DNA of 64,000 bases from JACCZX01 sp963786295. Its GTDB lineage: Bacteria > Pseudomonadota > Gammaproteobacteria > Burkholderiales > Burkholderiaceae_F. The notes under the pieces are model-generated. The model saw nothing but the letters and a program-made list of their open reading frames with translations, was not told where the DNA came from and did no database searches. The stretch is from the NCBI GenBank assembly GCA_963786295.1, contig CAWAYV010000003.1:124001-188000 (forward strand), read 5' to 3'. Within the stretch, counting starts at the first letter, position 1. Every line of letters begins with the position of its first letter. The translations under genes were made by a program, and so were the position numbers. Below, one piece after another: positions 44,021 through 55,467 of this stretch.

Positions 44021-44716
44021 TTATCCGTCGGTGCGCAAGCGATAGCCGACGCCGATCTCGGTCAGTAGAAACTGTGGTTGCGTGGGATCGGGCTCGATCT
44101 TCTGCCGCAACTGCTTCATGTACACGCGCAGGTAGTGCGGCTGGTCGACATGATCGGGCCCCCACACTTCGCGCAGTAGCTGCCGTTGCGTGACGACCAT
44201 GCCTCCTTGCTTGGCCAGTGCAGCGAGCAGCCGATATTCGATCGGTGTGAAGTGCAGCGGCGCACTGGCTCGAGTGGCCGCTCGGCGCGCCAGATCGATC
44301 GTCACATCACCCAGATGCAGCGGTTCGAATTCCTGGCCCGGCACTTGCGCCGAGCGGCGCAATGCCACGCGCAGCCGCGCCAGCAATTCGGGCACCGAGA
44401 ACGGTTTCGTTACGTAGTCATCAGCGCCGGCATCGAGTGCGCGAATTTTCTGCTCCTCTTCGGTGCGTGCCGACAGGACGACAATCGGTAGCGCAGACCA
44501 TTCGCGAATGCCGCGCACTACATCGTGGCCCTCGGCGTCCGGCAACCCGAGATCGAGCACGACCACATCGGGTTTATGGGTGGCCGCCTCGATCAGCGCG
44601 CGGCGCGCACTATCCGCCTCGATCACGCGAAAACTCTTGTCGAGCGCAGTGCGCAGCAGATGCCGCAATTGAGGTTCGTCGTCGACGATCAATACGGAAT
44701 GCAACGCCTGCGTCAT
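44021..44716 (-). CDS. kdpE: Response regulator KdpE
   Basis: This 231-residue OmpR-family regulator has a receiver domain with SVLIVDDEPQLRHLLRTAL, the phospho-acceptor aspartate in VVVLDLGLPDAEG and the conserved lysine in DDYVTKPFSVPELLARL. The C-terminal winged helix includes HFTPIEYRLLAALAKQGG and LRVYMKQLRQKIEPDP. It activates kdpFABC under potassium limitation or osmotic stress. It follows kdpD by 4 bases and is intact. Confidence 0.96.
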   Translation of the reverse strand: MTQALHSVLIVDDEPQLRHLLRTALDKSFRVIEADSARRALIEAATHKPDVVVLDLGLPDAEGHDVVRGIREWSALPIVVLSARTEEEQKIRALDAGADDYVTKPFSVPELLARLRVALRRSAQVPGQEFEPLHLGDVTIDLARRAATRASAPLHFTPIEYRLLAALAKQGGMVVTQRQLLREVWGPDHVDQPHYLRVYMKQLRQKIEPDPTQPQFLLTEIGVGYRLRTDG

Positions 44717-44720
44717 GCGG

Positions 44721-47484
44721 TCACGCCGGCTCCTCGCGCGGCACCTCGGGCGCTTGTTCCGACAGCGGCAAGGTGACAACGAACAGCGCGCCCCCGGCAG
44801 GAATTCGTTCGGCTCGTATCTCGCCGCCGTGCGCGTGCGCGATCGCCCGACAGATCGCGAGGCCAAGCCCGACACCGCCTCCACTGCGTGCGTCGGCGCG
44901 AGCTCGCGTCGCGACTTCGCCGCGCTGAAACTTGTCGAATAGACGATCGGGATCGAGATTGGCAGGGAAGCCAGGGCCGTCATCGATGACCGCGAGTTCG
45001 ATTTCATCGCGATGATCCTCGGCACGGACCGTAACATGCGTGCCGGCCGGGGTATGCCGCGCGGCGTTTTCGAGCAGATTCGCGAGCAGCTGCGCCAGCA
45101 GCACAGGATCGGCCTTGATCAGCGGCAGATCGTCGGGAACGATCACGCTGACTTTGTGCTGTGCCAGCACGCTCGCCAGGCGGCGGAGTGTGCTGCCGAT
45201 GATTTCATCGAGCGCAACCCATTCCAGGTGCAGCTTGAGCTCGCCGGATTCGAGTCGCGTCATGTCAAGCACGTTGGCGATCAGCTGCGTCATCTGCGCT
45301 GCTTCATCGACCACCGTTTGTGCCAGCTCGCGCTGCTGCTGAGCGTTCAAGTTCGATTCGGGCGCAGCGAGTGCGCTGGCCGCACCGCCGATCACTGCCA
45401 GCGGCGTGCGCATGTCATGCGAGATTGCGGCAAGCAGGCTGCTACGCACCGATTCTGCCTCTGCCGCAACGGCCGACGATTGTGCGCTATCTGCCAACTC
45501 GACGCGTTCCAGCGCCAGCGCGAGTTGCGACGCAAATGTCTCGAGCAGATGCGCCTGCTCGGCAGCAGAATTCGGCGCGGATTGGCGGGCAGCACGGCCA
45601 ACACGCCGAGCGCGCCGCGCTTCGCATCGCTCGCCTTCAGCGGCAGGTAGCGTGCAGCCGCACCGGGCAACGTGTCGGTGCCAAGCCCCGCAGGCTGGTT
45701 ATGGTCGTGCACCCATTGCGCCACCGACAGATCGGCGCTGCGCAGCGAAGCAGGCCCAGGCGTTTCAACTGGATACTGCAGCTTGCCGTGTGCATCGGGC
45801 AATAGCACCACGCATTGCGATTCGAACACTTCGCCGATATGGCGCACAGCCATCTCGGCGATATTGGCGGCGCCACGCGTCGCGGCCAGCTCGCGGCTCA
45901 TCGCGTACAGCAGCGCTGTGCGGCGCTCGCGGTAACCGGCGACCCGCGCTTGCAGGCGGACGCTCGCCATCAACTGGGCGATGATGATTCCGACGCCCAT
46001 CAACACTGCAAACGTGATCAGATACTGTCCATCGGCGATGTTGAGCGTGAAGAGCGGAGGAACAAAGAAGAAGTTGTACGCGAGCGTGCTCGACGATCGA
46101 CGCCGAGATCGCCGGCCCGCGTCCCAAGGCGCAGCGCGACCAGCGCAATCGTCAGCAGGTAGATCATCACGATGTTCGGCTCGTTAAGAATCGGCTCCGC
46201 GAACCACGCGATGGCGGTGGCGGCGGCAACAGCCGCTAGCGCGAAAAGATAGTTCGGCCAGCGCTGTTTGCTCGACGGCTGCACTGCGAAGTACGCCGCG
46301 CTGCGCGTCAGCAGCGGACTGCGCGCCTGCCGCATCGCTTCGGTTGTCTTCACCACCGTGACGTCGATTCCGCGCGCGCGTGCAAGCACGTGATCGACCG
46401 TCGACGGCCTGAACCAGCGCGCGAGTCCGTGCCGGCTCGGTTCTCCGAGCAGGACGCGCGTCACGTTGCGCGTGCGTGCATAGTTCAAGAGCTCGGCGCC
46501 GACGGTCGGACCGCCGAGCGTAATCGTCTCGGCGCCGAGCGTTTCGGCGAGCTTGAGCCACGCGATGCGCCGATTGCGTTCGGCTTCAGGCAGCCGAATC
46601 AGATTCGGCGTTTCGACATAGACCACGATCCACGGCGCGTGCAGCGCGATGGCCAGCCGCTTTCCCGCACGCACCAAGGTCTCGCCGTCGCTGGTCGGGC
46701 CGATGCCGACCAGAATTCGTTCGCCGGCCGCCCATGGCGCGGCGATGCCCTCGGTCGCGCGATACCGGTCCATTGCGGCATCGACCCGCTCGGCAGTCTT
46801 ACGCAGCGCGAGCTCGCGCAACGCAATCAGATTGCCCTTGCGGAAGAAGTTGTCGAGTGCAACGCGAACGCGCTCCGGCACATACACCTTGCCTTCGCGC
46901 AGACGCTGCAGCAAATCGTCCGGCGGCAGGTCGACCAACTCAACTTCATCGGCCGACTCGAAGACGGTGTCAGGCACCGTTTCCAGCATGCGGACCTGCG
47001 TGATGCCGGCGACAACGTCGTTCAGACTTTCCAGGTGTTGGACGTTGACGGTGGTCCACACATCGATACCGGCGTTGCGCAGCTCGTCAATGTCCTGCCA
47101 GCGCTTGGTATGGCGGCTGCCGGGTGCGTTGGTGTGCGCCAGTTCATCGACCAGCAGCAAAGCGGGGCGCCGCGCGAGCGCAGCGTCGAGATCGAACTCA
47201 TGCACGTGCGCGTCGCCATCGGTCATCATCCGCCAGGGGATGGTTTCGAGGCCTTCGAGCAAGCGCTCGGTTTCAGCGCGGCCGTGCGGTTCGACGTAGC
47301 CGATGACCACGTCGACGCCCTCGGCCTTTTTCTTTTGGGCCGCTTCGAGCATCGCGTACGTCTTGCCGACGCCCGCGGTGGCGCCAAAGAAGACCTTTAG
47401 CTTGCCGCGGCGGGCGGCGTGTTCTTCGGCCTGAACCTGCGCAAGGAGGGCATCAGGATCGGCGCGGCGCGCTTGCATGCCCAT
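44721..47484 (-). CDS. kdpD: Sensor histidine kinase KdpD, with three frameshifts
   Basis: About 920 codons. The N-terminus has the KdpD domain (GKLKVFFGATAGVGKTYAMLEA, HVHEFDLDAALARRPALLLVDELAHTNAPGSRHTKR) and a USP domain; four membrane helices follow, then GAF, HisKA (LAAISHDMRTPLAVIGG) and HATPase (NLLENAARHTPAG, GGGVGLGLAICRAIAHAHGG). Indels near 46117-46125, 46079-46094 and 45558-45575 break the frame; restoring them gives LGRGPAISASIV, LAYNFFFVPPLFTLNIADGQ and AEQAHLLETFASQLALALER. ATG 47484 or 47478 is the likely start. It senses K+ and phosphorylates KdpE. Confidence 0.93.
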
Positions 47485-47593
47485 TAGCGTAGGCCATCGA
47501 CGGCGGTGACGCCGCCCGTGTGCCATTGAATCGTCCTTTTTGGACTCGTGGACCGCAGAGTAGACCGCGGGGCGCGACGTCTGGCATACAGGC

Positions 47594-47716
47594 CTAGCGC
47601 AGGCGATTCGGGCGCCGATGGCGGCGATGTTGCCACTGGATGATCGCAACCGCGAGCAGCAACGGAATCAGCAGCGCGGCGAGCAGTAGCGCTACGTTGC
47701 CCAGCGTCCAATCCAT
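47594..47716 (-). CDS. Small single-span membrane protein between kdpC and kdpD
   Basis: A 40-codon frame begins MDWTLGNVALLLAALLIPLL and continues as a hydrophobic helix (AVAIIQW) into a strongly basic tail (QHRRHRRPNRLR). It starts 3 bases after the kdpC stop and ends about 110 bases before kdpD. The organisation (hydrophobic helix, then an Arg/His-rich cytoplasmic end) and its tight coupling to kdpC make it a credible gene of the Kdp operon. It is unlike KdpF, which is encoded at the operon start. No family is recognised. Confidence 0.5.
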   Translation of the reverse strand: MDWTLGNVALLLAALLIPLLLAVAIIQWQHRRHRRPNRLR

Positions 47717-47719
47717 GCG

Positions 47720-48292
47720 TTACCGCAGCGCGTCCAACTCGCGGTTCAGCTGCAGCACGTTGACTCTCGGCTCGCCCAGCACGCCGAGCTGGCGGTCTTC
47801 GGTGTGGCGCGCCACCAGCGTTCGCACTCGGCCTGCATCGATGTTGCGAACGCGCGCGACGCGGCCCACTTGATACTCGGCCGCGGCGGGGCTGATGTGC
47901 GGGTCGAGCCCGCTGGCGGACGCAGTCACGAGGTCGAGCGGTACTGGTGTCTTGTTGCTCGGATCGGCCTTACGCAGCGCATCGATGCGCTGCTGCACGG
48001 CTTCGATCAACGCCGGATTGGTCGGGCCTTGATTCGATCCGCTCGATGCCAGCGCGTTGTACGGCTGCGGCGACGTCGCAGATGGACGGCTCCAGAAATA
48101 GCGCGGATCCGAAAACGGCTGGCCGATCAACGATGAACCCACCGCCTTGCCGTCGACAACGATCAAGCTGCCGTTGGCCTTGTCGTTCATGACTACTTGC
48201 GCAATCGCAGTGACGACTCCCGGATAAACCAACCCTGTGATCACAGTCATCAGCAGGAAAATCAACAGCGCGGTTGTTAAATCACGTTTCAT
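47720..48292 (-). CDS. kdpC: Potassium-transporting ATPase subunit KdpC
   Basis: This 190-residue protein has one N-terminal membrane helix (LTTALLIFLLMTVITGLVYPGVVTAIAQ) followed by the periplasmic domain with GSSLIGQPFSDPRYFWSRPSATSPQPYNALASSGSNQGPTNP-type motifs (for example FSDPRYFWSRPSA and ASSGSNQGPTNPAL), and DLVTASASGLDPHISPAAA near the end. KdpC completes the KdpFABC pump. It starts 8 bases after the true kdpB stop, and no frameshift is present. Confidence 0.96.
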   Translation of the reverse strand: MKRDLTTALLIFLLMTVITGLVYPGVVTAIAQVVMNDKANGSLIVVDGKAVGSSLIGQPFSDPRYFWSRPSATSPQPYNALASSGSNQGPTNPALIEAVQQRIDALRKADPSNKTPVPLDLVTASASGLDPHISPAAAEYQVGRVARVRNIDAGRVRTLVARHTEDRQLGVLGEPRVNVLQLNRELDALR

Positions 48293-48300
48293 CGTATTTC

Positions 48301-50373
<2,073 letters not shown>

Positions 50374-50374
50374 C

Positions 50375-52134
50375 TTATTTACCTCCGAACAGGATCAGAT
50401 GCTCGACGATCGGACCGAGCGCGAGCGCCGGCACGAAAGTCAGCGCGCCCACCAGCAGCACGGTGCCGATCAGCAGCGCGACAAACAGCGGCGTATGCGT
50501 CGGCAAGGTGCCACTCGACGGCGGCACGCTCTTCTTCGCTGCCAGGCTGCCGGCGATTGCAAGCACCGGCACCATCAGCAGGAAGCGCGAAAACCACATC
50601 GCGATGCCGAGGGCGGAGTTGTAGAACGGCGTGTTCGCCGACAATCCGGCAAATGCACTGCCGTTGTTATTGCCGGCCGATGAAAACGCATATAGCGCCT
50701 GCGAGAAACCGTGCACGCCGGGGTTCGACATGCTCGATGTGCCCGGCTCGATCACGACCGCCAGCGCGGTGCCGACCAGTACGACGAACGGCGGAATCAA
50801 AATCACCAGCGACGCCATTTTCATCTCGTACGCCTGGATCTTCTTGCCGAGATACTCCGGCGTGCGGCCAACCATCAAGCCTGCGATGAACACCGCGATG
50901 ATCGCGAACACCAGCATGCCGTACAGCCCCGAGCCGACGCCGCCGTAGATCACTTCGCCGAGCTGTATCAACCACATCGGCACCAGTCCGCCGAGCGGCG
51001 TGTACGAGTCGTGCATCGAGTTGACCGAGCCGTTCGACGCGGCGGTGGTCGCCGCCGCCCAGATGGCCGATGCGGCTGGGCCGAATCGCACTTCCTTGCC
51101 TTCGAGGTTGCCGGCGGTCGCAGCAGTACCAAGCTCAGTGATGCGCGGGTTCGGTGTTTCCTCAGCCGCAACGACGCCGAACGTCAATGCGAGGAATACC
51201 GTGCTCATCGCCGCATAGACGGCGATGCCCTGGCGCCGATCGCCGACCAGCTGCCCAAAGGTGAAGCACAACGCCGCTGGGATCAGCAGGATCGCCAGCA
51301 CTTCAAGAAAGTTGGAAAGCGGCGTCGGGTTCTCGTAGGGATGCGCCGAGTTAACGTTGAAAAATCCGCCGCCGTTGGTGCCGAGCTGCTTGATCGCTAC
51401 TTGCGATGCCGCCGGCCCCTGCGGCAACGACTGTGTCGTAACCGTTTCGGTTTTTTCCGGTGCCCCGTCTTTCGCCGGAGTCGTCACTTCGACCGATTCC
51501 ATCAACGGCACTTCGACCGCTTTCGAGAAGTTCTGCACGACGCCTTGCGAGACCAGCACCAGCGCAAGAACGGTCGAGATCGGCAGCAGCACGTACAGCG
51601 TCGAGCGCGTCAGATCGACCCAGAAGTTGCCGACCGTGCCCATTTTCTTGCGCACGAAGCCCGCGGATGAACGCCGCCAGCACGGCGATGCCGGCCGGCG
51701 GCCGAGACGAAGTTCTGCACCGCAAGCCCGAGCATCTGCGACAGATAGCTCATCGTCGATTCGCCGCCGTAGCCTTGCCAGTTGGTATTGGTGACGAAAC
51801 TCACAGCGGTGTTGAACGATGAGTCGGGCGACACCGCGCCGAGATCCTGCGGATTCAGCGGCAGGAATCCCTGCAATCGCTGCAGCGCATAGACGAACAG
51901 CACGCCGATCAGGCTGAACCAGATCACTGCCACCGCGTAGCGCTTCCAGTCCATCTCGTCATCGGCGCGCACACCGGCAAGTCGGTAAGTCAGCCGCTCG
52001 ACCGGGCCGAGCACCGGCGACAGAAACGTTCGCTCGCCCATATAGACGCGCGCGATGAACCCGCCGAGCGGCCACGCGAGCGCGGTCAGCACGCCGAAAT
52101 ACAACAGGATTTGAAATACGCCATTGCCGCTCAT
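50375..52134 (-). CDS. kdpA: Potassium-transporting ATPase subunit KdpA, with two frameshifts
   Basis: About 587 codons. K+ selectivity-loop segments: SFVTNTNWQGYGGESTMSY, QLGTNGGGFFNVNSAHPYENPTPLSN and FSSAGNNNGSAFAGLS. Two indels, near 51691-51703 (a GGCC-rich stretch) and 51655-51664, separate the first 140 residues from the rest; the corrected join reads AAGIAVLAAFIRGFVRKKMG, the usual KdpA sequence. It starts at ATG 52134, directly after the kdpF TGA. This is the channel-like subunit of KdpFABC. Confidence 0.95.
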
Positions 52135-52225
52135 CAGAAGTCCTCAGCGCGCAGCAGCGCGTAGAACGAGATAGAGGGCGACCGCGACAGCGAGCGTCAG
52201 CCCGATTGCCGTGCCATAAGCTCAT
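52135..52225 (-). CDS. kdpF: KdpF, heavily frameshifted
   Basis: This 91-base stretch lies between a small ORF and kdpA. It begins ATGAGCTTATGG (MSLW) and in successive frames encodes AIGLTLAVAVALYLV, YALL and the end EDF plus TGA. Together they match the 29-residue KdpF pattern. At least two or three indels are needed to restore it, the highest density in the window. KdpF stabilises the KdpABC complex in the inner membrane. Confidence 0.7.
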
Positions 52226-52315
52226 GCCCGCTCCCGCTAGCCGGTCGCACAGAACGGCCAGACCTCCGGTCAGCGCCACGAGTGCAAGCAGACCACCGAC
52301 GAATATGAAATCCAT
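52226..52315 (-). CDS. Small membrane ORF preceding kdpF
   Basis: Thirty codons encode MDFIFVGGLLALVALTGGLA followed by VLCDRLAGAG, a single hydrophobic span. Similar tiny ORFs precede kdpF in many betaproteobacterial kdp operons. No in-frame stop occurs before the kdpF ATG, which follows directly, so either the stop was lost through an indel or the two are fused. The 168 bases upstream, to 52483, contain the operon promoter region and no gene. Confidence 0.5.
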
Positions 52316-52483
52316 GAATGCCTCTCTTAAGCAGCCGGCGGAGTCTAAGAAGGCGCGCGTAAAGATGGCGTAGAGATTTGCCGTCGCAGCGGCGCGATGC
52401 AAATTTTTACGCGTGCTTTACAGGCGGTGTGCCAACGTGCGCGCCTTCCTTTCCGTGATCCGAACGCCACTTACAGGAACCGC

Positions 52484-52685
52484 ATGAGAAACACGTCGTT
52501 TGTCATCTTGATTACGGCCACCGCCGCATTGATTCCCGTTGAAACATCCGCGCAGTGCCAAACCGGAACCCGAATTGACGTTCAGCGGCAACGCGGGTTT
52601 GTTCAGCGATGACCGCTTCCGCGGCTTTACGCAAACCGACTACAAGCCGGCGTTTCAAACGGAACCTCTGACCGACGGGCGTTAG
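52484..52685 (+). pseudogene. N-terminal remnant of a TorF-type outer-membrane porin
   Basis: The frame starts MRNTSFVILITATAALIPVE with a signal peptide (cleavage after TSA or SAQ). After a one-base shift near 52560 it continues as EPELTFSGNAGLFSDDRFRGFTQTDYKPAFQ and stops soon after at TAG 52683-52685. The segment GNAGLFSD.RFRG.TQTD.KPA.Q is the conserved first beta-hairpin of TorF-family putative porins, which are normally over 200 residues. No further barrel strands follow before the next gene. It is therefore both truncated and frameshifted. Confidence 0.65.
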
Positions 52686-52740
52686 CAGCGCAAGAATTCA
52701 GCGCTAACGATATCCTCACGCCAAAATGTGAGGAGCCGAT

Positions 52741-52938
52741 ATGACAACGCCTTCGCCGCCACGCCGCCGCCGCCTGGAGCGAGAAATCATCATCGCCGTG
52801 ATCGTTCTCTATTTGATGATCACCGGCGTGATGGTGACGGTGCATTACACGCAGCCGGCCGGGCCAGGAGACGGCAACATCATCGACGTCGCCGTCTCAC
52901 GGCGAGCGAATCCAGCCGGCAAGTCAGACGCAAAGTGA
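52741..52938 (+). CDS. Small single-pass membrane protein
   Basis: This 65-residue protein has a basic N-terminus (PPRRRRLEREI) and one transmembrane helix, IIIAVIVLYLMITGVMVTVHY. The short tail (TQPAGPGDGNIIDVAVSRR) is probably periplasmic. GAGGAG precedes the ATG by a few bases, a good ribosome site. It lies 25 bases upstream of the CorA-like transporter gene and may be co-transcribed. No family is recognised. Confidence 0.55.
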   Translation: MTTPSPPRRRRLEREIIIAVIVLYLMITGVMVTVHYTQPAGPGDGNIIDVAVSRRANPAGKSDAK

Positions 52939-52963
52939 TCTGTGAATCAAACGGAGATCGACA

Positions 52964-53936
52964 ATGATCCGCACAACGCTCAAGATCGGCGAGCAGCTTC
53001 GTTCCGTGGATAACCTGCCGCCGCCGGAGCGCGATCCGCAGGTGTTATGGCTCGAAGTCAACGCGCCCACGGCCGAAGAAGCGGCGAGCCTGCGTGAGCG
53101 GTTTGGAATCGATACGCGCCCTCAAGTGGGCAATGTTGTCGAAGAAGATGATCTCCTTTATCTGCGCTCGCAGTTGATTGAGCTCGGTGCCGATGGCGAG
53201 CCGCGTTTTGCAAGCGTCACCTTTGTGCTTGGCAGAGCGTTTCGTTGCCACTCTTAGTGACGCTGCCGAATTCCGACCGTTCGGTGCCGTGTTGCATCGG
53301 TGCAAGCGTAGGCCGAGCAACGCCGAAAGCCCGAAGGCGCTGCTCAGGTTGCTGTTGCAAACGGCGAACGACGGCGCTACCGCGGTAATCGATCATGTGG
53401 CTGATGCACTGGTGCAGACTACCGCCGAGATTTCTGAGATCTCGGATGGCTACGACGAACAAGGTCGCGAGCTCGGCGTAGGCGATCTCAGCGCCACGAT
53501 GCGCCGCCTCAATGACAGGGAAGAGCTCATCCTGCAGTGCGTGGAAGCACAGTTGACGCTTGAGCGCTCGGTGCGCTACCTCAGTGACGAAGTCGACAAT
53601 CGCACAGAAGCGGACTTGCAGGTCCTGGTCAACGAGCTTGCAGGCGACGTGGCCGGCACCAAGGAGCACGCCGCTTTTCAGCACGAGAAGGTCCGTTACC
53701 TGCAGACGGCGGTGACGAACATTCTCAATATCAAGCAGAACGAGATCATCAAGATCTTCACGATCATCACCGCGGTGTTCCTGCCGCCGACGTTGATCGG
53801 AACGTTGTACGGCATGAACTTTGCCGTGATGCCTGAGCTTTCGTGGAAGTACGGTTTCATTTATTCGATGGTGCTCACGTTGAGTGCGGCCATTCTTCCG
53901 CTTTGGTACATCAAGCGGCGAGGGTGGCTGCGTTGA
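52964..53936 (+). CDS. CorA/ZntB-like divalent-cation transporter, one frameshift
   Basis: About 324 codons. The N-terminal soluble domain (LWLEVNAPTAEEAASLRERFGIDTRP) is followed by a long helical funnel. The C-terminal membrane segments are IIKIFTIITAVFLPPTLIGTLYGMNFAVMPELSW, with the YGMNF filter motif of CorA, and IYSMVLTLSAAILPLWYIKRRGWL. A surplus base at 53231-53236 breaks the frame between FVLG and ERFVATLSDAAEFRPF. The family moves Mg2+, Co2+ or Zn2+ as a pentameric channel; the ion here is unknown. Confidence 0.88.
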
Positions 53937-53986
53937 TGCGTGCCCTGAGCGGTGCTGCAGCGTTCGCGTGCATACTTGGCGCACGT

Positions 53987-55072
53987 ATGAGCACCACTGT
54001 TGAACAGGCGCAAGCAGCGCTGCAGAAAGTCGTCGATCCCAACACCGGCAAGGATCTGATGTCGTCGCGCTCGGCGCGCAATGTCCGCGTCGACGGGGAC
54101 GATGTCAGCGTCGATGTCGAGCTCGGTTATCCAGCGGCTAGCCAGATCGAACCGATCCGCCGCGCGGTGATCGATGCGCTCAAGGCGGCCGGTGCCGCCA
54201 ACGTCAGCGCCAACGTGACGATGAAGATCGTCGCGCACACGGTGCAGCGCGGGCTCAAGGTGATGCCCAACATCAAGAACATCGTTGCGGTGGCCTCCGG
54301 AAAAGGGGGCGTCGGAAAAAGCACCGTCGCCGCCAACCTCGCGTTGGCGCTGGCCGCCGAAGGCGCGCAAGTCGGCGTGCTTGACGCGGATATCTATGGC
54401 CCGAGCCAACCGACGATGCTCGGCATCAGCGGCCGCCCGACCACGGTCGACAATCGCACGCTCGAGCCGATGGAAAACCATGGCTTGCAGATGAGCTCGA
54501 TCGGCTTGTTGATCGATGCCGATCAGCCGATGGTGTGGCGTGGGCCGATGGTCACGCAAGCGCTGCAGCAGTTGCTGACGCAGACGAATTGGCGCGATCT
54601 GGACTATCTGGTCGTCGATATGCCGCCGGGCACCGGCGACATACAGCTGACTCTGGCGCAGCAAGTGCCGGTGACCGGCGTGGTCATCGTGACTACGCCG
54701 CAGGACATCGCGTTAATGGATGCCAAAAAAGGATTGAAGATGTTCGAGAAGGTCAGCGTACCGGTTCTCGGCATCGTGGAAAACATGGCAGTGCACGTTT
54801 GCAGCAATTGCGGCCATGCCGAGCATATTTTCGGTTCGGAAGGCGGCCAGAAAATGGCGAGCGAATACGGCGTCGACTTTCTCGGCAGCCTGCCGCTCGA
54901 CATTCGCATTCGCGAGCAGACCGATTCGGGCCGGCCGACGGTCATCGCGGAACCCGACAGCGCAATCGCGCAGGCTTACAAAGAAATCGCGCGCAAGGTG
55001 GCAGTGCGCATTGCCGAAAAGGCAAAGGATATGTCGCTGAAGATGCCGACTATCAAGGTCTCCCATACGTGA
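53987..55072 (+). CDS. mrp: Mrp/ApbC iron-sulfur cluster carrier protein
   Basis: The 361-residue protein has an N-terminal MIP18-like domain (VEQAQAALQKVVDPNTGKDL) and a P-loop with the deviant Walker A in NIVAVASGKGGVGKSTVAANLALALA. It also has DADIYGPSQPTMLGI, DMPPGTGDIQLTLAQ, and the cluster-binding CxxC in VHVCSNCGHAEHIFG. It delivers [4Fe-4S] clusters to apoproteins. It starts at ATG 53987, 50 bases after the corA-like gene. It is often located beside metG in betaproteobacteria, though here the two are 10 kb apart. Confidence 0.96.
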   Translation: MSTTVEQAQAALQKVVDPNTGKDLMSSRSARNVRVDGDDVSVDVELGYPAASQIEPIRRAVIDALKAAGAANVSANVTMKIVAHTVQRGLKVMPNIKNIVAVASGKGGVGKSTVAANLALALAAEGAQVGVLDADIYGPSQPTMLGISGRPTTVDNRTLEPMENHGLQMSSIGLLIDADQPMVWRGPMVTQALQQLLTQTNWRDLDYLVVDMPPGTGDIQLTLAQQVPVTGVVIVTTPQDIALMDAKKGLKMFEKVSVPVLGIVENMAVHVCSNCGHAEHIFGSEGGQKMASEYGVDFLGSLPLDIRIREQTDSGRPTVIAEPDSAIAQAYKEIARKVAVRIAEKAKDMSLKMPTIKVSHT

Positions 55073-55095
55073 GACGCTCACGGCGGTAAGTTGCC

Positions 55096-55467
55096 ATGGG
55101 TCGCCGGCGCTCTTCGACTCAAATCACGCTGGTATTGATCGGCACCGTCACCCTGGCCGGCTGCAGCCAGCAATCGGCGCCCGCCGCGCGCGATCACTAT
55201 GCATCGCTGGAGGATTGCGCCGCGGACTGGGGCCGGCCGGAGAGCTGCGAGCGCGTGCAGAGCTCCGGTTATCCGGGCGGGTTTTTGTTTTGGGGCCCGG
55301 CGTATGCGCTTGGCGCACGGAACAATGCGCTGAACGATGCGCGGCGACGCGGTAATCCGAACTTCGTCGATCCCGCGCGCCAGGGCCGTGCGATCGGCTC
55401 TTCGACCTTGCCGACTTCGCGCGGTGGTTTTGGATCTTCGTCGCGGTCCTACACGTCCGGCGGCTGA
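55096..55467 (+). CDS. YgiB-like (DUF1190) lipoprotein
   Basis: This 123-residue protein has a lipobox in VTLAGCSQQ. It contains YASLEDCAADWGRPESCERVQ, a Gly/Tyr/Phe segment (SSGYPGGFLFWGPAYALGARNN), and a Ser/Gly-rich C-terminus ending RGGFGSSSRSYTSGG. This is the DUF1190/YgiB pattern, a family with unusually low-complexity Ser/Gly tails. It is followed without spacing by the glutathionylspermidine-synthase-like gene and then by DUF350, the known ygiB-ygiC-yjfL-type cassette of unknown function. Confidence 0.85.
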   Translation: MGRRRSSTQITLVLIGTVTLAGCSQQSAPAARDHYASLEDCAADWGRPESCERVQSSGYPGGFLFWGPAYALGARNNALNDARRRGNPNFVDPARQGRAIGSSTLPTSRGGFGSSSRSYTSGG

